Positions 1-8,683 of a stretch of DNA of 64,000 nt are shown here, in pieces. Position numbers and translations under genes: made by a program. Origin of the DNA: Oscillospiraceae bacterium (GTDB taxonomy: Bacteria > Bacillota > Clostridia > Oscillospirales > Oscillospiraceae); the NCBI GenBank assembly GCA_015068455.1, contig SVKO01000003.1, positions 62,001 through 126,000 on the forward strand, read 5' to 3'. The notes beneath the pieces are model-generated. The model did no database searches and was not told the origin of the DNA. It saw only the letters and a program-made list of their open reading frames with translations. Position 1 is the stretch's first letter, and each line of letters begins with the position of its first letter.

Positions 1-36
1 GGAAAAACTGCAGATACTTTCCGGGGAGGTGGGACT

Positions 37-714
37 GTGCTGATCTCGTTTATTCGTTCCGTGATCCTGTATCTGCTGCTGATTCTGGTGATCCGTGCCA
101 TGGGCAAGCGGCAGATCGGGCAGATGGAGGCGTCGGAATTTGTGGTGACGATGCTGATCGCGGATCTGGCCTCGGTGCCCATGCAGAACAACGCCATCTC
201 CCTGTTTTCCGGGCTGGTGCCGATCCTGGCGGTGCTGGCCCTGGAGCTGATCCTGTCTGTGGCCAGCATCAAGCTGCTGGGCGTGCGCCGGCTGCTGTGC
301 GGCAGGCCGGTGATCCTGGTCGAGCATGGCAGGATCTCGGCGGAAAACCTTCGACGCACCCGGGTCACCCTGGACGAGCTGACCGGCCGGCTCCGGGAGC
401 AGGGCATCCTGGACCCTGCCACGGTGAACTATGCCATTCTGGAGACGAACGGGCAGCTTTCCGTCTTCCCGTATGCAAAATACCGCCCCGCCAGCGCCAT
501 GGACGCCGGAATCGAGGCGCGGGATGAATCGCTGCCCGTGACCGTCATCGCCGACGGCAGGATTCTGCGGGACAATCTGCGACTGACGGGCAGGGACCGA
601 ACCTGGCTGGACGGCTGCCTGCGCGCGCAAAAGTGCCGCCGGAAGGATGTGCTTCTGCTGACGGTGGACGGCAGCGGGGTTGTGCATATGCAGAGAAAGG
701 GGACGCGGAAATGA
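37..714 (+). CDS. DUF421 (YetF/YcaP-like) membrane protein
   Basis: The 225-residue protein starts at GTG 37, seven bases after the ribosome-binding site GGGGAGGT (23-30). Its N-terminus holds three hydrophobic segments (about residues 4-75), and the rest is a soluble domain with the DUF421 signature around RAMGKRQIGQM and the segment VNYAILETNGQLSVFP. The family is widespread in spore-forming Firmicutes as small inner-membrane proteins of poorly defined function. The stop codon overlaps the ATG of the next gene (ATGA), so the two are translationally coupled. A DUF421/DUF4363 pair is a common clostridial arrangement, which supports both calls. Confidence 0.9.
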   Translation: MLISFIRSVILYLLLILVIRAMGKRQIGQMEASEFVVTMLIADLASVPMQNNAISLFSGLVPILAVLALELILSVASIKLLGVRRLLCGRPVILVEHGRISAENLRRTRVTLDELTGRLREQGILDPATVNYAILETNGQLSVFPYAKYRPASAMDAGIEARDESLPVTVIADGRILRDNLRLTGRDRTWLDGCLRAQKCRRKDVLLLTVDGSGVVHMQRKGTRK

Positions 715-1157
715 AGCATTTGCTATGGGGGATCGGGCTGCTCGCGGCATTGCTGGCGCTGTGCCTGGGAGCATCTGCCCGCCTGTCCGCGGGCAGCCGG
801 CAGACGGAAGCGCTGCTGATGCGCTCGGCGGAGGCGGCCCGGATGGACGAGAGGGAACAGGCGCGCGACTGGGCAGAACGGGCAAAACGCTGCTGGGATG
901 CGCACACGCCGCTCATCGACGCGGTGTCCAGTCATGAGGAGACCGACGAGATCACCCGGGGCCTGACGGAGCTGACGGTTTATGCAGAGGCTGGACGGAA
1001 AACAGAGTTTCTCGCGCTGTGCGCCCGGCTGACTGCGCAGACCGCCCATCTGCGGCAGATGGAGCGCGCACGGTGGTATAATATTCTGGCGGCGGAGCCT
1101 TGGCTCCGCCGCTTTTTGTGTTCCGATGCTCTTTACACGGGCGGTGGATTCCTGTAA
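711..1157 (+). CDS. DUF4363-like membrane-anchored protein, C-terminus probably extended by stop-codon loss
   Basis: The start at ATG 711 overlaps the DUF421 stop by four bases. One N-terminal membrane segment (residues 5-25) precedes a helical extracytoplasmic domain. DUF4363 proteins usually end near a short motif like the NIL seen here at the codons around 1078-1086. In this gene the frame continues for about 22 further codons, through a perfect terminator hairpin (1091-1110) and the promoter of the next gene, and its TAA is part of that promoter's -10 hexamer. The C-terminal extension is therefore probably a recent stop loss or a local sequence error. Function is unknown. Confidence 0.75.
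   Translation: MKHLLWGIGLLAALLALCLGASARLSAGSRQTEALLMRSAEAARMDEREQARDWAERAKRCWDAHTPLIDAVSSHEETDEITRGLTELTVYAEAGRKTEFLALCARLTAQTAHLRQMERARWYNILAAEPWLRRFLCSDALYTGGGFL
1091..1117 (+). terminator. Rho-independent terminator inside the DUF4363 reading frame
   Basis: Arms GGCGGAGCC and GGCTCCGCC are perfectly complementary with a 2-nt gap and are followed by GCTTTTTG. The hairpin lies upstream of the annotated stop codon, so it is translated as well as, presumably, terminating transcription. Confidence 0.75.
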
Positions 1158-1160
1158 AAT
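1132..1160 (+). promoter_or_regulatory. Sigma-A-type promoter for the first SLH gene
   Basis: TTTACA (1132-1137), a 17-nt spacer and TAAAAT (1155-1160) lie 92 nt upstream of the SLH start codon. The -10 contains the stop codon of the preceding reading frame. Confidence 0.5.
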
Positions 1161-1251
1161 AAAACCAGGAGAGAACGAAGGAGCCCGAAATGCCGCGGCG
1201 GAAGCCATTCCGGTTTCTGCCTGCGGCCCGGTCGATAAAAGGAGGAAACGT

Positions 1252-4200
1252 ATGAAAAAAAGGATTTTCTGCAACCTGCTGGTGCTGGTCCTGCTGCTGG
1301 GCATGCTCCCGGTGACGGCCCTGGCCGGCGGCGGTTCCCAGGTGATCTGGAGCGATGACTTTTCCGACAGCGAATCATGGGCAGGCTGGACGCCGATCGA
1401 CGCCAACGGCGACGGCTTCGGGTTTGAATATATGACCGACCTCCTCACAGACGAGGGAGGAGGCTGCGCGGGGGCAGAAGACTTTGCGGTCTCGTCCCGC
1501 GAGCTCGGCGATGGCAACGCGTGGGGCACCTCCTCGGATGATTATCTGGTTTCCCCGGTCATCGACCTGAGCCAGGAATTTGAGGAATTTGAGCTGACCT
1601 TTGACGCGAAGATGGTGCAGGCAGAGGACGGCCCGTCGTATACCCGGACCGATTTTTATGTCATCGACGCCGGCTATCCGCTGACCGTGGAAGGCATGAA
1701 GGCCATGCCGTATCTGCGCTTCGACCAGGTGATGCCCTATCCCGACGAAGGCTGGAAGTCCTACCGCTACGATCTGACGGCCTACGCCGGGAGGAAGATC
1801 TGTCTGGTTTTCCACCATGTCGATGAATCAGCCAACCGGATCCAGCTGAAAAGTTTCCAACTCACGGAGTATGAGCGCGATTCCCACGTCGAGCGCATCT
1901 GCGTGACGAATGTGCCCGAGCCGGAGGCCGGCCTGAGCGTGTCGGATATGAGCGAATCGGACATCGTGATCCATGACAGCGACAATCTCGCCCTGGTTCC
2001 GGGCAGCCTGGAGTTTTACAGGACTGTCCATGAGCACGACGAACTGATGACCGGCGAATTTGAGGACGGCGGCGAGTATGACGTTGTCTTCCAGCTTCAG
2101 GTCAAGGACGGCGCGTTCACCTATACCGACGCCATTGGCTCTGTCAACGGCAGAAAGGCATTTGTGACGCTCGACGACAAGGGGACCCCCGGAGACAGCT
2201 CTGACGATATCATCACCGTCGATTATTACTATGGCATCCTGAATGCGCCGAAGCAGACGGTGGATCGCCTCGGCATCTCCATTACCCCGCCGGTGGGCGG
2301 GCAGATGCCGGACCTGCATCCTCTTCTGAATCGGGATTCCGTGGAGACGACAAACACCTACTGGACACAAATGAAGGCGGAGAACATCGAAGGCTGGGAT
2401 CTGTATCCCGGCGAGACCTTCTCCGCGGGTACGCTCTACCGCTGCACGATGTCCCTGCAGCCCGCCGCCGGCTACTGCTTCGCCGATTCCCTTGACTGCA
2501 CCATAAACGGAACGCCCCGCAGCATAGATGTGTCCGACCCCAATGGAGAAATCAAGATCTACGTGATGTTCACCGCAGTCGAGCAGACAGACTGCACCGT
2601 AAAATTCTGCACCGAGTACGGCGACACGCCCGCGCCGATCACCGGGCGCATCGGCGCGTGGATGCAGCTGCCCTACCTGACGGATCAGCCGAATGCGAAA
2701 TTTGTCGGCTGGGGCTTCCAGGTGGATGCCGTCGAAAGCGACGCGATGAGCGGCAGCCTCCCCTTCACCGAATCGCGCACGCTCTATGCCATCTGGCTGG
2801 ATTCCATCCCTGCGCCGGCTGTGGGCATCTGCACCTACGGCCCCGAGACCGACGTGTTCCACACGTCCGTCGTCATTGATCCCTATGCGGACTTCGCCCC
2901 CGTGGAGCAGGTGCAGTACGAGCCCGTGCTCTGGTGGACAAAGAAGGACGCGGTGGGCAAGATCAGCCAGCGCTTCCGCGGGCAGTTTGAACCGGAGCAG
3001 ACGTATTACGGCCGGCTGCTGCTCGAGCCGGACGGAGACCATTATTTCGCCGAAGATGCGGCGCAGACCCTGGCGTTCTCCGGCGCTGAGCTGGACCACG
3101 CCGTTCTGGAAGGCAGGCGGATGCGCCTTGACTTCCATCTGGACGTGCCGGGCGACAAGCACCTCCAATCCGCCAGGATCTGCGTGCCCACCCGGATCCC
3201 CGGCTATCCCGTGGACGGCTCCTCGAACATCAACATGTACAGCGTGACTCCCGGCGTGAATGCGGAGCCCTCCACCGGCCTGTGGGAGCAGAAGGAGGAC
3301 GTCGGCGACTATACCAAAGCCTATGTGGGCGGCCAGAAGCCCGGCGAGACGTATTACGGCGAGTTCATCCTTCGCCCCACCGGGTCTGTGATCATCAGCA
3401 AGGACATCCAGCTCACCATCGACGGTGCGTCGGAGGTCAGCCGCTATACGCGCGACGACGCGCCGGGCATCGTTTTCGTGATCTATTCCCTGGAGATCAT
3501 GGATACCTACGGCTTCACCGCCGTTCGCCGCTCCACAGACGACACCTATCCCTGCGGCTACTTCTGCGCCGACTTCGAGCCCAGATGGTCGACCCTCTTT
3601 GACTTTGCCTTCGTCCCAGGCGGCGAGCACTGGATCAAGGCCCTGGCCGAGCCGGGCTATGCCTTCCTGGAATGGCGCACGGACGACGGGACGGATCAGC
3701 TGATCAGCAGGGACAACCCCTATACCTTTACGCTGGACAACAACGACTGGGATATCAAGGCGGTCTTTGCGCCGGCCCATACCGTCAGCTTCCTGAATTC
3801 CCAGGGGGATTCGCCCGCGGCCCAGACCGTGATCGACGGCGGGTGTGCCGCGGAGCCCACGGGCCTGTCGGCGAAGGACTTCACCTTCAAAGGCTGGTTC
3901 AAAGATCCCGCATGCACGGAAAAATATGACTTCTCCGAGCCCGTCACCGGGGATTTGATCCTCTACTCCGGCTGGGACTATACACCGGGCGCCGGCGTGG
4001 ACAAAACTGCCCTGGAGCAGGCCATCAGCGCCGCCGAGGCGATCGATACGAGCAAATACACCGTAGAATCCGTCACGGCCCTGGGAATGGTCATCACCGG
4101 GGCAAGAATGGTGCTGTCCGCCCCCGGCGCGACCCAGGCCGACGTGAAGGCGGCGATGGACAATATAGCAGCCGCCGTTGCCGGCCTCGAGCCGAAGGAT

Positions 4201-4749
4201 GACGCCTTCTTCTTCGACGATGTGAAGGACCCCGGCAAGTTCTATTTCAAGCCTGTCTACTGGGCCTATGAGCATACGCCGCAGATCACCAAGGGCATCG
4301 ATGATACCCACTTCGGCCCGGACAAAGACTGCACCCGCGGCCAGGTTGTGACATTCCTGTGGCGCGCCGCCGGCTGCCCGGCGCCTGTCGTGACAACCTC
4401 CTCCAAGTTCACCGACGTCAAGCCCGGCGCGTTCTATGAGCTGGCCGTGGCGTGGGCCGTGGAGAAGGGGATCACGAAGGGCCAGACGGACACGACCTTC
4501 GCACCGGACGCCACCTGCACGAGAGGCCAGATCGTGACCTTCCTGTGGCGCTTCAAGGGCGAACCCGCCCCCGCGAGCACCACGACGCCGTTCACGGATG
4601 TGAACCCCGGCGGCTACTATATGAAGGCCGTGGCCTGGGCCGTGGAGGCCGAGATCACCAAGGGCCTGACCGAAACGACCTTCGGCCCGGACGCCACCTG
4701 CACCAGAGGTCAGGTCGTGACCTTCCTGCACCGTGCCACCGCGGAATAA
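1252..4749 (+). CDS. SLH protein 1: secreted choice-of-anchor-J / InlB-repeat / FIVAR protein with three SLH repeats
   Basis: The start at ATG 1252 follows AGGAGG (about 1240) and opens a signal peptide (MKKRIFCNLLVLVLLLG). The product is 1165 residues. Residues 30-190 resemble a cleaved-adhesin or choice-of-anchor-J beta-sandwich (ESWAGWTPIDANGDG, YLVSPVIDLS). A long beta-rich middle follows. About 843-910 is an InlB/Listeria-Bacteroides-like repeat (FKGWFKDPACTEKYDFSEPV), about 916-980 is FIVAR-like helical, and about 985-1163 holds three SLH repeats ending in TRGQ-VTFLWR-type motifs. By family knowledge the SLH repeats bind a secondary cell-wall polymer, so the protein is displayed on the S-layer. 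No catalytic domain is recognised; adhesin is the likeliest role. Its 3' untranslated region matches those of three other SLH genes here. Confidence 0.85.
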   Translation: MKKRIFCNLLVLVLLLGMLPVTALAGGGSQVIWSDDFSDSESWAGWTPIDANGDGFGFEYMTDLLTDEGGGCAGAEDFAVSSRELGDGNAWGTSSDDYLVSPVIDLSQEFEEFELTFDAKMVQAEDGPSYTRTDFYVIDAGYPLTVEGMKAMPYLRFDQVMPYPDEGWKSYRYDLTAYAGRKICLVFHHVDESANRIQLKSFQLTEYERDSHVERICVTNVPEPEAGLSVSDMSESDIVIHDSDNLALVPGSLEFYRTVHEHDELMTGEFEDGGEYDVVFQLQVKDGAFTYTDAIGSVNGRKAFVTLDDKGTPGDSSDDIITVDYYYGILNAPKQTVDRLGISITPPVGGQMPDLHPLLNRDSVETTNTYWTQMKAENIEGWDLYPGETFSAGTLYRCTMSLQPAAGYCFADSLDCTINGTPRSIDVSDPNGEIKIYVMFTAVEQTDCTVKFCTEYGDTPAPITGRIGAWMQLPYLTDQPNAKFVGWGFQVDAVESDAMSGSLPFTESRTLYAIWLDSIPAPAVGICTYGPETDVFHTSVVIDPYADFAPVEQVQYEPVLWWTKKDAVGKISQRFRGQFEPEQTYYGRLLLEPDGDHYFAEDAAQTLAFSGAELDHAVLEGRRMRLDFHLDVPGDKHLQSARICVPTRIPGYPVDGSSNINMYSVTPGVNAEPSTGLWEQKEDVGDYTKAYVGGQKPGETYYGEFILRPTGSVIISKDIQLTIDGASEVSRYTRDDAPGIVFVIYSLEIMDTYGFTAVRRSTDDTYPCGYFCADFEPRWSTLFDFAFVPGGEHWIKALAEPGYAFLEWRTDDGTDQLISRDNPYTFTLDNNDWDIKAVFAPAHTVSFLNSQGDSPAAQTVIDGGCAAEPTGLSAKDFTFKGWFKDPACTEKYDFSEPVTGDLILYSGWDYTPGAGVDKTALEQAISAAEAIDTSKYTVESVTALGMVITGARMVLSAPGATQADVKAAMDNIAAAVAGLEPKDDAFFFDDVKDPGKFYFKPVYWAYEHTPQITKGIDDTHFGPDKDCTRGQVVTFLWRAAGCPAPVVTTSSKFTDVKPGAFYELAVAWAVEKGITKGQTDTTFAPDATCTRGQIVTFLWRFKGEPAPASTTTPFTDVNPGGYYMKAVAWAVEAEITKGLTETTFGPDATCTRGQVVTFLHRATAE

Positions 4750-4789
4750 GAGAGGACTTCTGAAGCCCGAAACAACCGCATAAAAAACA

Positions 4790-4822
4790 GCCGGGGCTGC
4801 AAACGCAGCCCCGGCATTTTTT
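4790..4822 (+). terminator. Terminator of SLH gene 1
   Basis: An 11-bp stem (GCCGGGGCTGC / GCAGCCCCGGC) with loop AAAC is followed by a T run. The same hairpin recurs after SLH gene 4 at 25970. Confidence 0.9.
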
Positions 4823-4950
4823 CTTTGAGAACATGACGCACGTTCACCGTGGCAGATCCGGAAAAGGACAGACCGCCCATCGCCGCGCAGTGCAGCGATG
4901 GGCGGTCCGCCAGTGTCAAATTGTTAAAGAATCAAGATCATCCATCAGCA

Positions 4951-5541
4951 TCAGCCAAGAGAGGCGTTGTACTTATCAATGACCTGTTTTGCGTAGGTTT
5001 CAAGCTGCGCTCTGAGTTGTTCCTCTGTTGTCTTCTCGTCTTCCGGGCTTTGTGTATCGCTGTCATAGAATGCGTTAAAGCGATAGAATACTTCGCCGAT
5101 GTCAAACGACAGATACACCCCATGGTAATCCGGGTCGTTATCTTCTTGCCTTTTTTCAGAAATCACGTCGTACGCAACGCCTTTGTATTCCTGTGTGCCT
5201 TTGCATGGCGTCTCACCTTTCACTGCACAGTACAAGTTATAATACACGGTAATATCGCCTCTGTTTTCCGACTTAAAGATGCAATATGTCTCCGGTTTTG
5301 CGAAGCGGGTTCGCCCGTCCATAAGAATTGTGTAACTGAGTGTCGGAATATCGTCTTCATCCGGCAGAAAGACGTCTTCGGAGTCCTTAAACACCGTAGA
5401 AAGCTCGTCATAGGATTCAACGTCTTTTGTGAAAGAATGATATACCGGCCAGGTGATGAAAGCGTCAACCAGGATAAACAATACAACTGCAGCGGGAACC
5501 GCGATAAGAATCGTCTTCAAGATTTTCTTCCATCGTTTCAT
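4951..5541 (-). CDS. Hypothetical single-pass membrane protein in AT-rich DNA
   Basis: The 196-residue protein starts at ATG 5541, preceded by GGAGGG at suitable spacing; an in-frame upstream GTG at 5556 lies before that site. A basic start (MKRWKK) leads into one hydrophobic segment (residues 9-30), then an acidic extracytoplasmic domain rich in Asp/Glu with a few Cys. I do not recognise a family. Base composition is more AT-rich than neighbouring genes, and a REP-like palindrome pair sits about 30 bp upstream (5573-5629). This matches the small surface genes of the REP-bounded islands at 9.9-11.5 and 26.3-27.7 kb, so an immunity-like or accessory role is conceivable but unproven. Confidence 0.7.
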   Translation of the reverse strand: MKRWKKILKTILIAVPAAVVLFILVDAFITWPVYHSFTKDVESYDELSTVFKDSEDVFLPDEDDIPTLSYTILMDGRTRFAKPETYCIFKSENRGDITVYYNLYCAVKGETPCKGTQEYKGVAYDVISEKRQEDNDPDYHGVYLSFDIGEVFYRFNAFYDSDTQSPEDEKTTEEQLRAQLETYAKQVIDKYNASLG

Positions 5542-5572
5542 AGTTTCACCCTCCACTCATTTGAACGCTTTT

Positions 5573-5629
5573 AACACAGGGAACGGTTCTATGTCTTTGC
5601 GTCTCAAGACAGAGAACCGTTCCCCGTCC
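5573..5629. repeat. REP-like palindrome pair, copy a
   Basis: The left arm (5575-5595) and right arm (5607-5629) are near-perfect inverted copies with the family core GAACGGTTCT / AGAACCGTTC. The core recurs at 9823, 10448, 11535, 26226, 26963 and 27640. The rest of the 5542-5874 gap holds a short inverted repeat (CGTATA 5712-5717, TATACG 5725-5730) and no convincing gene. Confidence 0.8.
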
Positions 5630-5874
5630 TTCGTCCTTTATTCTGTGTTATGTGTTAGGCGTTCTGTGTTATCCCGCCCCGCCTTTATCGATTCATGGCG
5701 TTATTGAGCAGCGTATACAATGATTATACGTTCATACCGCTTTTCTGTCAATTAAAAACTTGGGAGAATGTTTTTGGTAGACGGAGCTGCTGATTTCCGC
5801 CGCCGGGCAGGCGAAGGGCCATGGGCGCGCATATGTTTCGCCGAAAGCGGCATACTGTTCCCGAGGTGGAAGAT

Positions 5875-6321
5875 ATGCAGATGTCAAAGAGGGAATACCA
5901 AGATTATGTAAACTCCATAGCGCCGAAATCACCCATATGGAAGAACACGGCCCTGGCGTTTTTGGTGGGCGGGGCGATCTGCGTCCTGGGCCAGCTGATC
6001 CAGAACGGTTTCTCCGCCCTGGGGCTGAGCAAAACCGACGCGGGGACCATGACGGCGATCTCGCTGGTGGCGCTCAGCGCCCTGGCCACGGGGCTGAGCC
6101 TCTATGACGACCTGGCCAAACACGCCGGAGCGGGGACCCTGGTGCCCATCACGGGCTTCGCCAACGCCATTGCCGCCCCCGCCGTGGAATTCCGCACGGA
6201 GGGCATCATCCCGGGCAGCTGCGTGAAGATGTTCTCGATTGCCGGACCGGTGATCGTCATGGGGCTGAGCGCCAGCGTGATCTATGGCGCCGTGTACTGG
6301 CTTTGGACCGCCGCTTTTTGA
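5875..6321 (+). CDS. spoVAC: Stage V sporulation protein AC (SpoVAC)
   Basis: SpoVAC is a membrane subunit of the SpoVA channel that moves Ca-dipicolinate across the forespore membrane. The start at ATG 5875 was chosen because GAGGTGG lies just upstream and the product then begins MQMSKREYQDYV and measures 148 residues, close to the usual 150. Family hallmarks include APKSP near the N-terminus, FLVGGAICVLGQ, the run AGTLVPITGFANAIAAPA, and four or five hydrophobic segments. The gene is alone, without spoVAD or spoVAE beside it, and is followed by its own terminator. A forespore sigma factor would be expected to drive it, but I could not assign such a promoter with confidence. Confidence 0.92.
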   Translation: MQMSKREYQDYVNSIAPKSPIWKNTALAFLVGGAICVLGQLIQNGFSALGLSKTDAGTMTAISLVALSALATGLSLYDDLAKHAGAGTLVPITGFANAIAAPAVEFRTEGIIPGSCVKMFSIAGPVIVMGLSASVIYGAVYWLWTAAF

Positions 6322-6326
6322 AAAAA

Positions 6327-6362
6327 ACTCTCCGGAACGCCGCAATTCCGGGGAGTTTTTCT
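6327..6362 (+). terminator. Terminator of spoVAC
   Basis: ACTCTCCGGAA pairs with TTCCGGGGAGT (one G-T wobble) across an 8-nt loop and is followed by a T run. Confidence 0.85.
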
Positions 6363-6412
6363 CTGTCGGATTGGAACAATTGCAAAAAAACGGGAAAAAC
6401 TCAAAAAATGGA

Positions 6413-6441
6413 TTGACCAAACGGAAAAAATCCGCTATAAT
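6413..6441 (+). promoter_or_regulatory. Sigma-A promoter of the rpmH operon
   Basis: TTGACC (6413-6418), 17-nt spacer, TATAAT (6436-6441). This near-consensus promoter lies about 95 nt upstream of the rpmH start, leaving a moderate leader. Confidence 0.85.
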
Positions 6442-6536
6442 ATCCCGTGCACGGCCTGTTACAGGCTTCGTGCGCCCATTTTGACTCGCTGCGGCCGTTA
6501 CGGCTGTTGAGCATATTATTACAGGAGGTGTACCAA

Positions 6537-6671
6537 ATGAAACGTACCTACCAGCCCAAGAAGCGCCAGAGATCCAAGGTGCACGGTTTCAGAAAGAGAA
6601 TGGCTACGTCCAACGGACGCAAGGTTCTTGCCCGCCGTCGTGCGAAGGGCAGAGCGAAGCTCTCCGCCTGA
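6537..6671 (+). CDS. rpmH: 50S ribosomal protein L34
   Basis: The 44-residue, highly basic protein begins [21 protein letters not shown] and ends in an alternating Arg/Lys/Ala tail, diagnostic of L34 of the large ribosomal subunit. ATG 6537 follows AGGAGGTG. It heads the conserved rpmH-rnpA-yidD-yidC-jag order. In many bacteria dnaA lies just upstream of rpmH; here spoVAC does, and no DnaA-box cluster was seen between them. Confidence 0.98.
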   Translation: MKRTYQPKKRQRSKVHGFRKRMATSNGRKVLARRRAKGRAKLSA

Positions 6672-6788
6672 TCCCGCCCCGGTACCCACACCGCCAAATG
6701 AGATCGTTTCAGGGTGAATAGAGCCTCTCTATTCGCCCTATCGTTTTATGGACGACCCGTATTATGCCATGTGCAAGGAGCGAGGCAC

Positions 6789-7142
6789 TTGAAATTTTCC
6801 AGATCCCTGAAGCTGAACCATGTGTTCCGGCGGCTTTATTCCAAAGGCAGCTGCGTTGCAGGGCGCTATCTGGTGCTCTACTGCAAGCGCAACGGCTCCG
6901 ATGAGAACCGTGTCGGCATCACCGTCAGCAAAAAGCTCGGCGGCGCCGTGGTGCGCAACCGGGCCCGCCGCCGCCTGCGCGAATGCTACCGCCTCAACGA
7001 GGCCCGGCTCCGTCCCGGCTATGACATCGTCATCGCCGCCAGAAGCCGATGCCTGAGCGCGCCCTTTGCCGTCCTGGAGGCCTCCTTCCTCTCCGCCTGC
7101 AGCTCGCTGGGCCTGACCCGGGAGCCGGAGGACAGAACATGA
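6789..7142 (+). CDS. rnpA: Ribonuclease P protein component
   Basis: RnpA is the protein subunit of RNase P, which matures tRNA 5' ends. I chose the TTG start at 6789 because AAGGAG sits 8 nt upstream and the product then begins with the usual family start ([19 protein letters not shown]). The length of 117 residues is typical. The RNA-binding motif [15 protein letters not shown] is present. The stop overlaps the yidD ATG by four bases, so translation of the two is coupled. Confidence 0.96.
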   Translation: MKFSRSLKLNHVFRRLYSKGSCVAGRYLVLYCKRNGSDENRVGITVSKKLGGAVVRNRARRRLRECYRLNEARLRPGYDIVIAARSRCLSAPFAVLEASFLSACSSLGLTREPEDRT

Positions 7143-7351
7143 AACGAATTTTTCTTGCACTGATCCGATTCTATCAGAAACGCATCTCACCGGGCCTGCC
7201 CGCCCGCTGCCGATATACCCCCACCTGCTCCCAGTATGCCCTCGAGGCCATCGAGCGCTACGGGGCCCTGCGCGGCGGCTGGCTGGCGCTCAAGCGGTTT
7301 TTGCGGTGCCATCCATTCAGCAAACGGGACTTCTACGATCCGGTCCCGTGA
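7139..7351 (+). CDS. yidD: Membrane protein insertion efficiency factor YidD
   Basis: A 70-residue protein with the family signature [20 protein letters not shown] and the ending [18 protein letters not shown]. YidD assists YidC-dependent insertion of membrane proteins. The ATG at 7139 overlaps the rnpA stop, and yidC follows 69 nt later in the same operon. Confidence 0.97.
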   Translation: MKRIFLALIRFYQKRISPGLPARCRYTPTCSQYALEAIERYGALRGGWLALKRFLRCHPFSKRDFYDPVP

Positions 7352-7420
7352 CGACCGTTCCGGTCGCCTGTCCGCAAGAAGACCAACGCCGGTTTTCCGG
7401 CACCCAACGAAGGAGATACT

Positions 7421-8677
7421 ATGATTTTAGCGTTCAGCCCGATGGACATCATCAAGGTCCCATTCGGCTACATCATGGAGTGGCTGTATCAGCTCACCTC
7501 CAACTACGGCGTTTCGCTGATCCTTTTCTCTCTGATCGTCAAGCTCATTCTTCTCTACCCCAGCGCCAAGGGCAAGAAGGGTATGATGAAGATGACCCGC
7601 CTCAACCCCCAGCTCAAGAAGCTGGAGGCCAAGTACGGCGATGATAAGAAGGCCTATCAGGACGCCATGGTGGCCCTTTACAAGGCCGAGGGCGTCAAGC
7701 CCACCGGCGGCTGCCTGTGGAGCCTGCTGCCCCTGCTGCTGCTGTTCCCCCTGTACGCGGTGGTCCGGCAGCCCCTGACCTACCTGCTGCATCTGAACGC
7801 CGACCAGGTCGCCAAGATCATCGAGATCCTCAAGAACGGCGGCGTCGCCCTGGGCGAGAGCAGCCGCTCCGCCTTCTACCAGCAGATGGTGGCCGCCAGC
7901 CACATCCCCGAATTTGCCGAGCAGATCCGCGCCGCCCTGCCCGGCATCTCCGAGACCGCCCTGAAGGGCGTCAACTTCAGCTTCCTGGGCCTGGACCTCA
8001 GCGCCACGCCCAACTTCCGCATCTGGAATCTCGAGGCCTATGACTGGGCCCATATCGGCCTGTTCCTGCTGCCGCTGTTCTCTGCGCTGATCCAGCTGCT
8101 GGCGTCTCTGGCCACCCAGAAGCTGAACAATTCCGTCATCACCAATGAGAAGGGCGAGCGCGACAAGTCCGCCGACGCCGTCAACAACACCGCCAAGAGC
8201 ATGCTCTATATGGGCCCCTTGATGTCGCTGTGGATCGGCTTCATCATGCCCGCCGCCCTGTCCATCTACTGGATCGCCCAGGGCGTGTTCAGCTCCCTGC
8301 AGGAGGCCGTTCTCACCAAGATCTTCCGCAAGGGCTTTGATGAAGAGGACGCCGTCAAGCAGGAGGCCGCGCTGCAGCGCGCCATCGAAGAGGCGGAGAA
8401 GGAGCGCATCCGCGCCCAGCGCCGGGCCGAGAATCCCGACGGCATCACCGAGAACACCAGCAAGAAAAAGCAGCGCCTGCAGCAGCGCGAGGAAGCGGCT
8501 GCCGCCGCCCGCGAATACGCCGCCAGGCAGCGCGCCGCCCAGGGTCTGGCGCCGGAGGAAGAGGATCTGCCTCTGTCCGGCATTGCCGACCGCCCCTTCT
8601 GCAAGGGCCGCGCTTATAAACCCGATCGTTACGGCCGCAACACCTTCGACGCCGGCCGAGATTCATGCGAGGATTAA
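7421..8677 (+). CDS. yidC: Membrane protein insertase YidC/Oxa1
   Basis: YidC inserts and folds inner-membrane proteins with or without Sec. The 418-residue protein has five hydrophobic segments (about 20-50, 100-120, 205-235, 265-295 and near it), consistent with the short Gram-positive form that lacks the periplasmic domain. An unusually long (about 115 residues) charged, Ala/Arg/Glu-rich C-terminal tail follows, probably helical and ribosome- or RNA-contacting. The conserved groove arginine of the first conserved membrane segment appears to be lysine (LIVKLILLYP, Lys41); this is inferred without an alignment. It lies between yidD and jag and nearly abuts jag. Confidence 0.95.
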   Translation: MILAFSPMDIIKVPFGYIMEWLYQLTSNYGVSLILFSLIVKLILLYPSAKGKKGMMKMTRLNPQLKKLEAKYGDDKKAYQDAMVALYKAEGVKPTGGCLWSLLPLLLLFPLYAVVRQPLTYLLHLNADQVAKIIEILKNGGVALGESSRSAFYQQMVAASHIPEFAEQIRAALPGISETALKGVNFSFLGLDLSATPNFRIWNLEAYDWAHIGLFLLPLFSALIQLLASLATQKLNNSVITNEKGERDKSADAVNNTAKSMLYMGPLMSLWIGFIMPAALSIYWIAQGVFSSLQEAVLTKIFRKGFDEEDAVKQEAALQRAIEEAEKERIRAQRRAENPDGITENTSKKKQRLQQREEAAAAAREYAARQRAAQGLAPEEEDLPLSGIADRPFCKGRAYKPDRYGRNTFDAGRDSCED

Positions 8678-8683
8678 TTGATT

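Noticed and set aside
4849..5574. A plus-strand open frame opposite the gene at 4951-5541
   Set aside because: The minus-strand frame has the ribosome-binding site, membrane segment and sensible composition; the plus frame starts inside the preceding terminator region.
6360..6537. Replication origin next to rpmH
   Set aside because: No dnaA gene, no DnaA-box cluster and no AT-rich unwinding tract were seen in this short leader.
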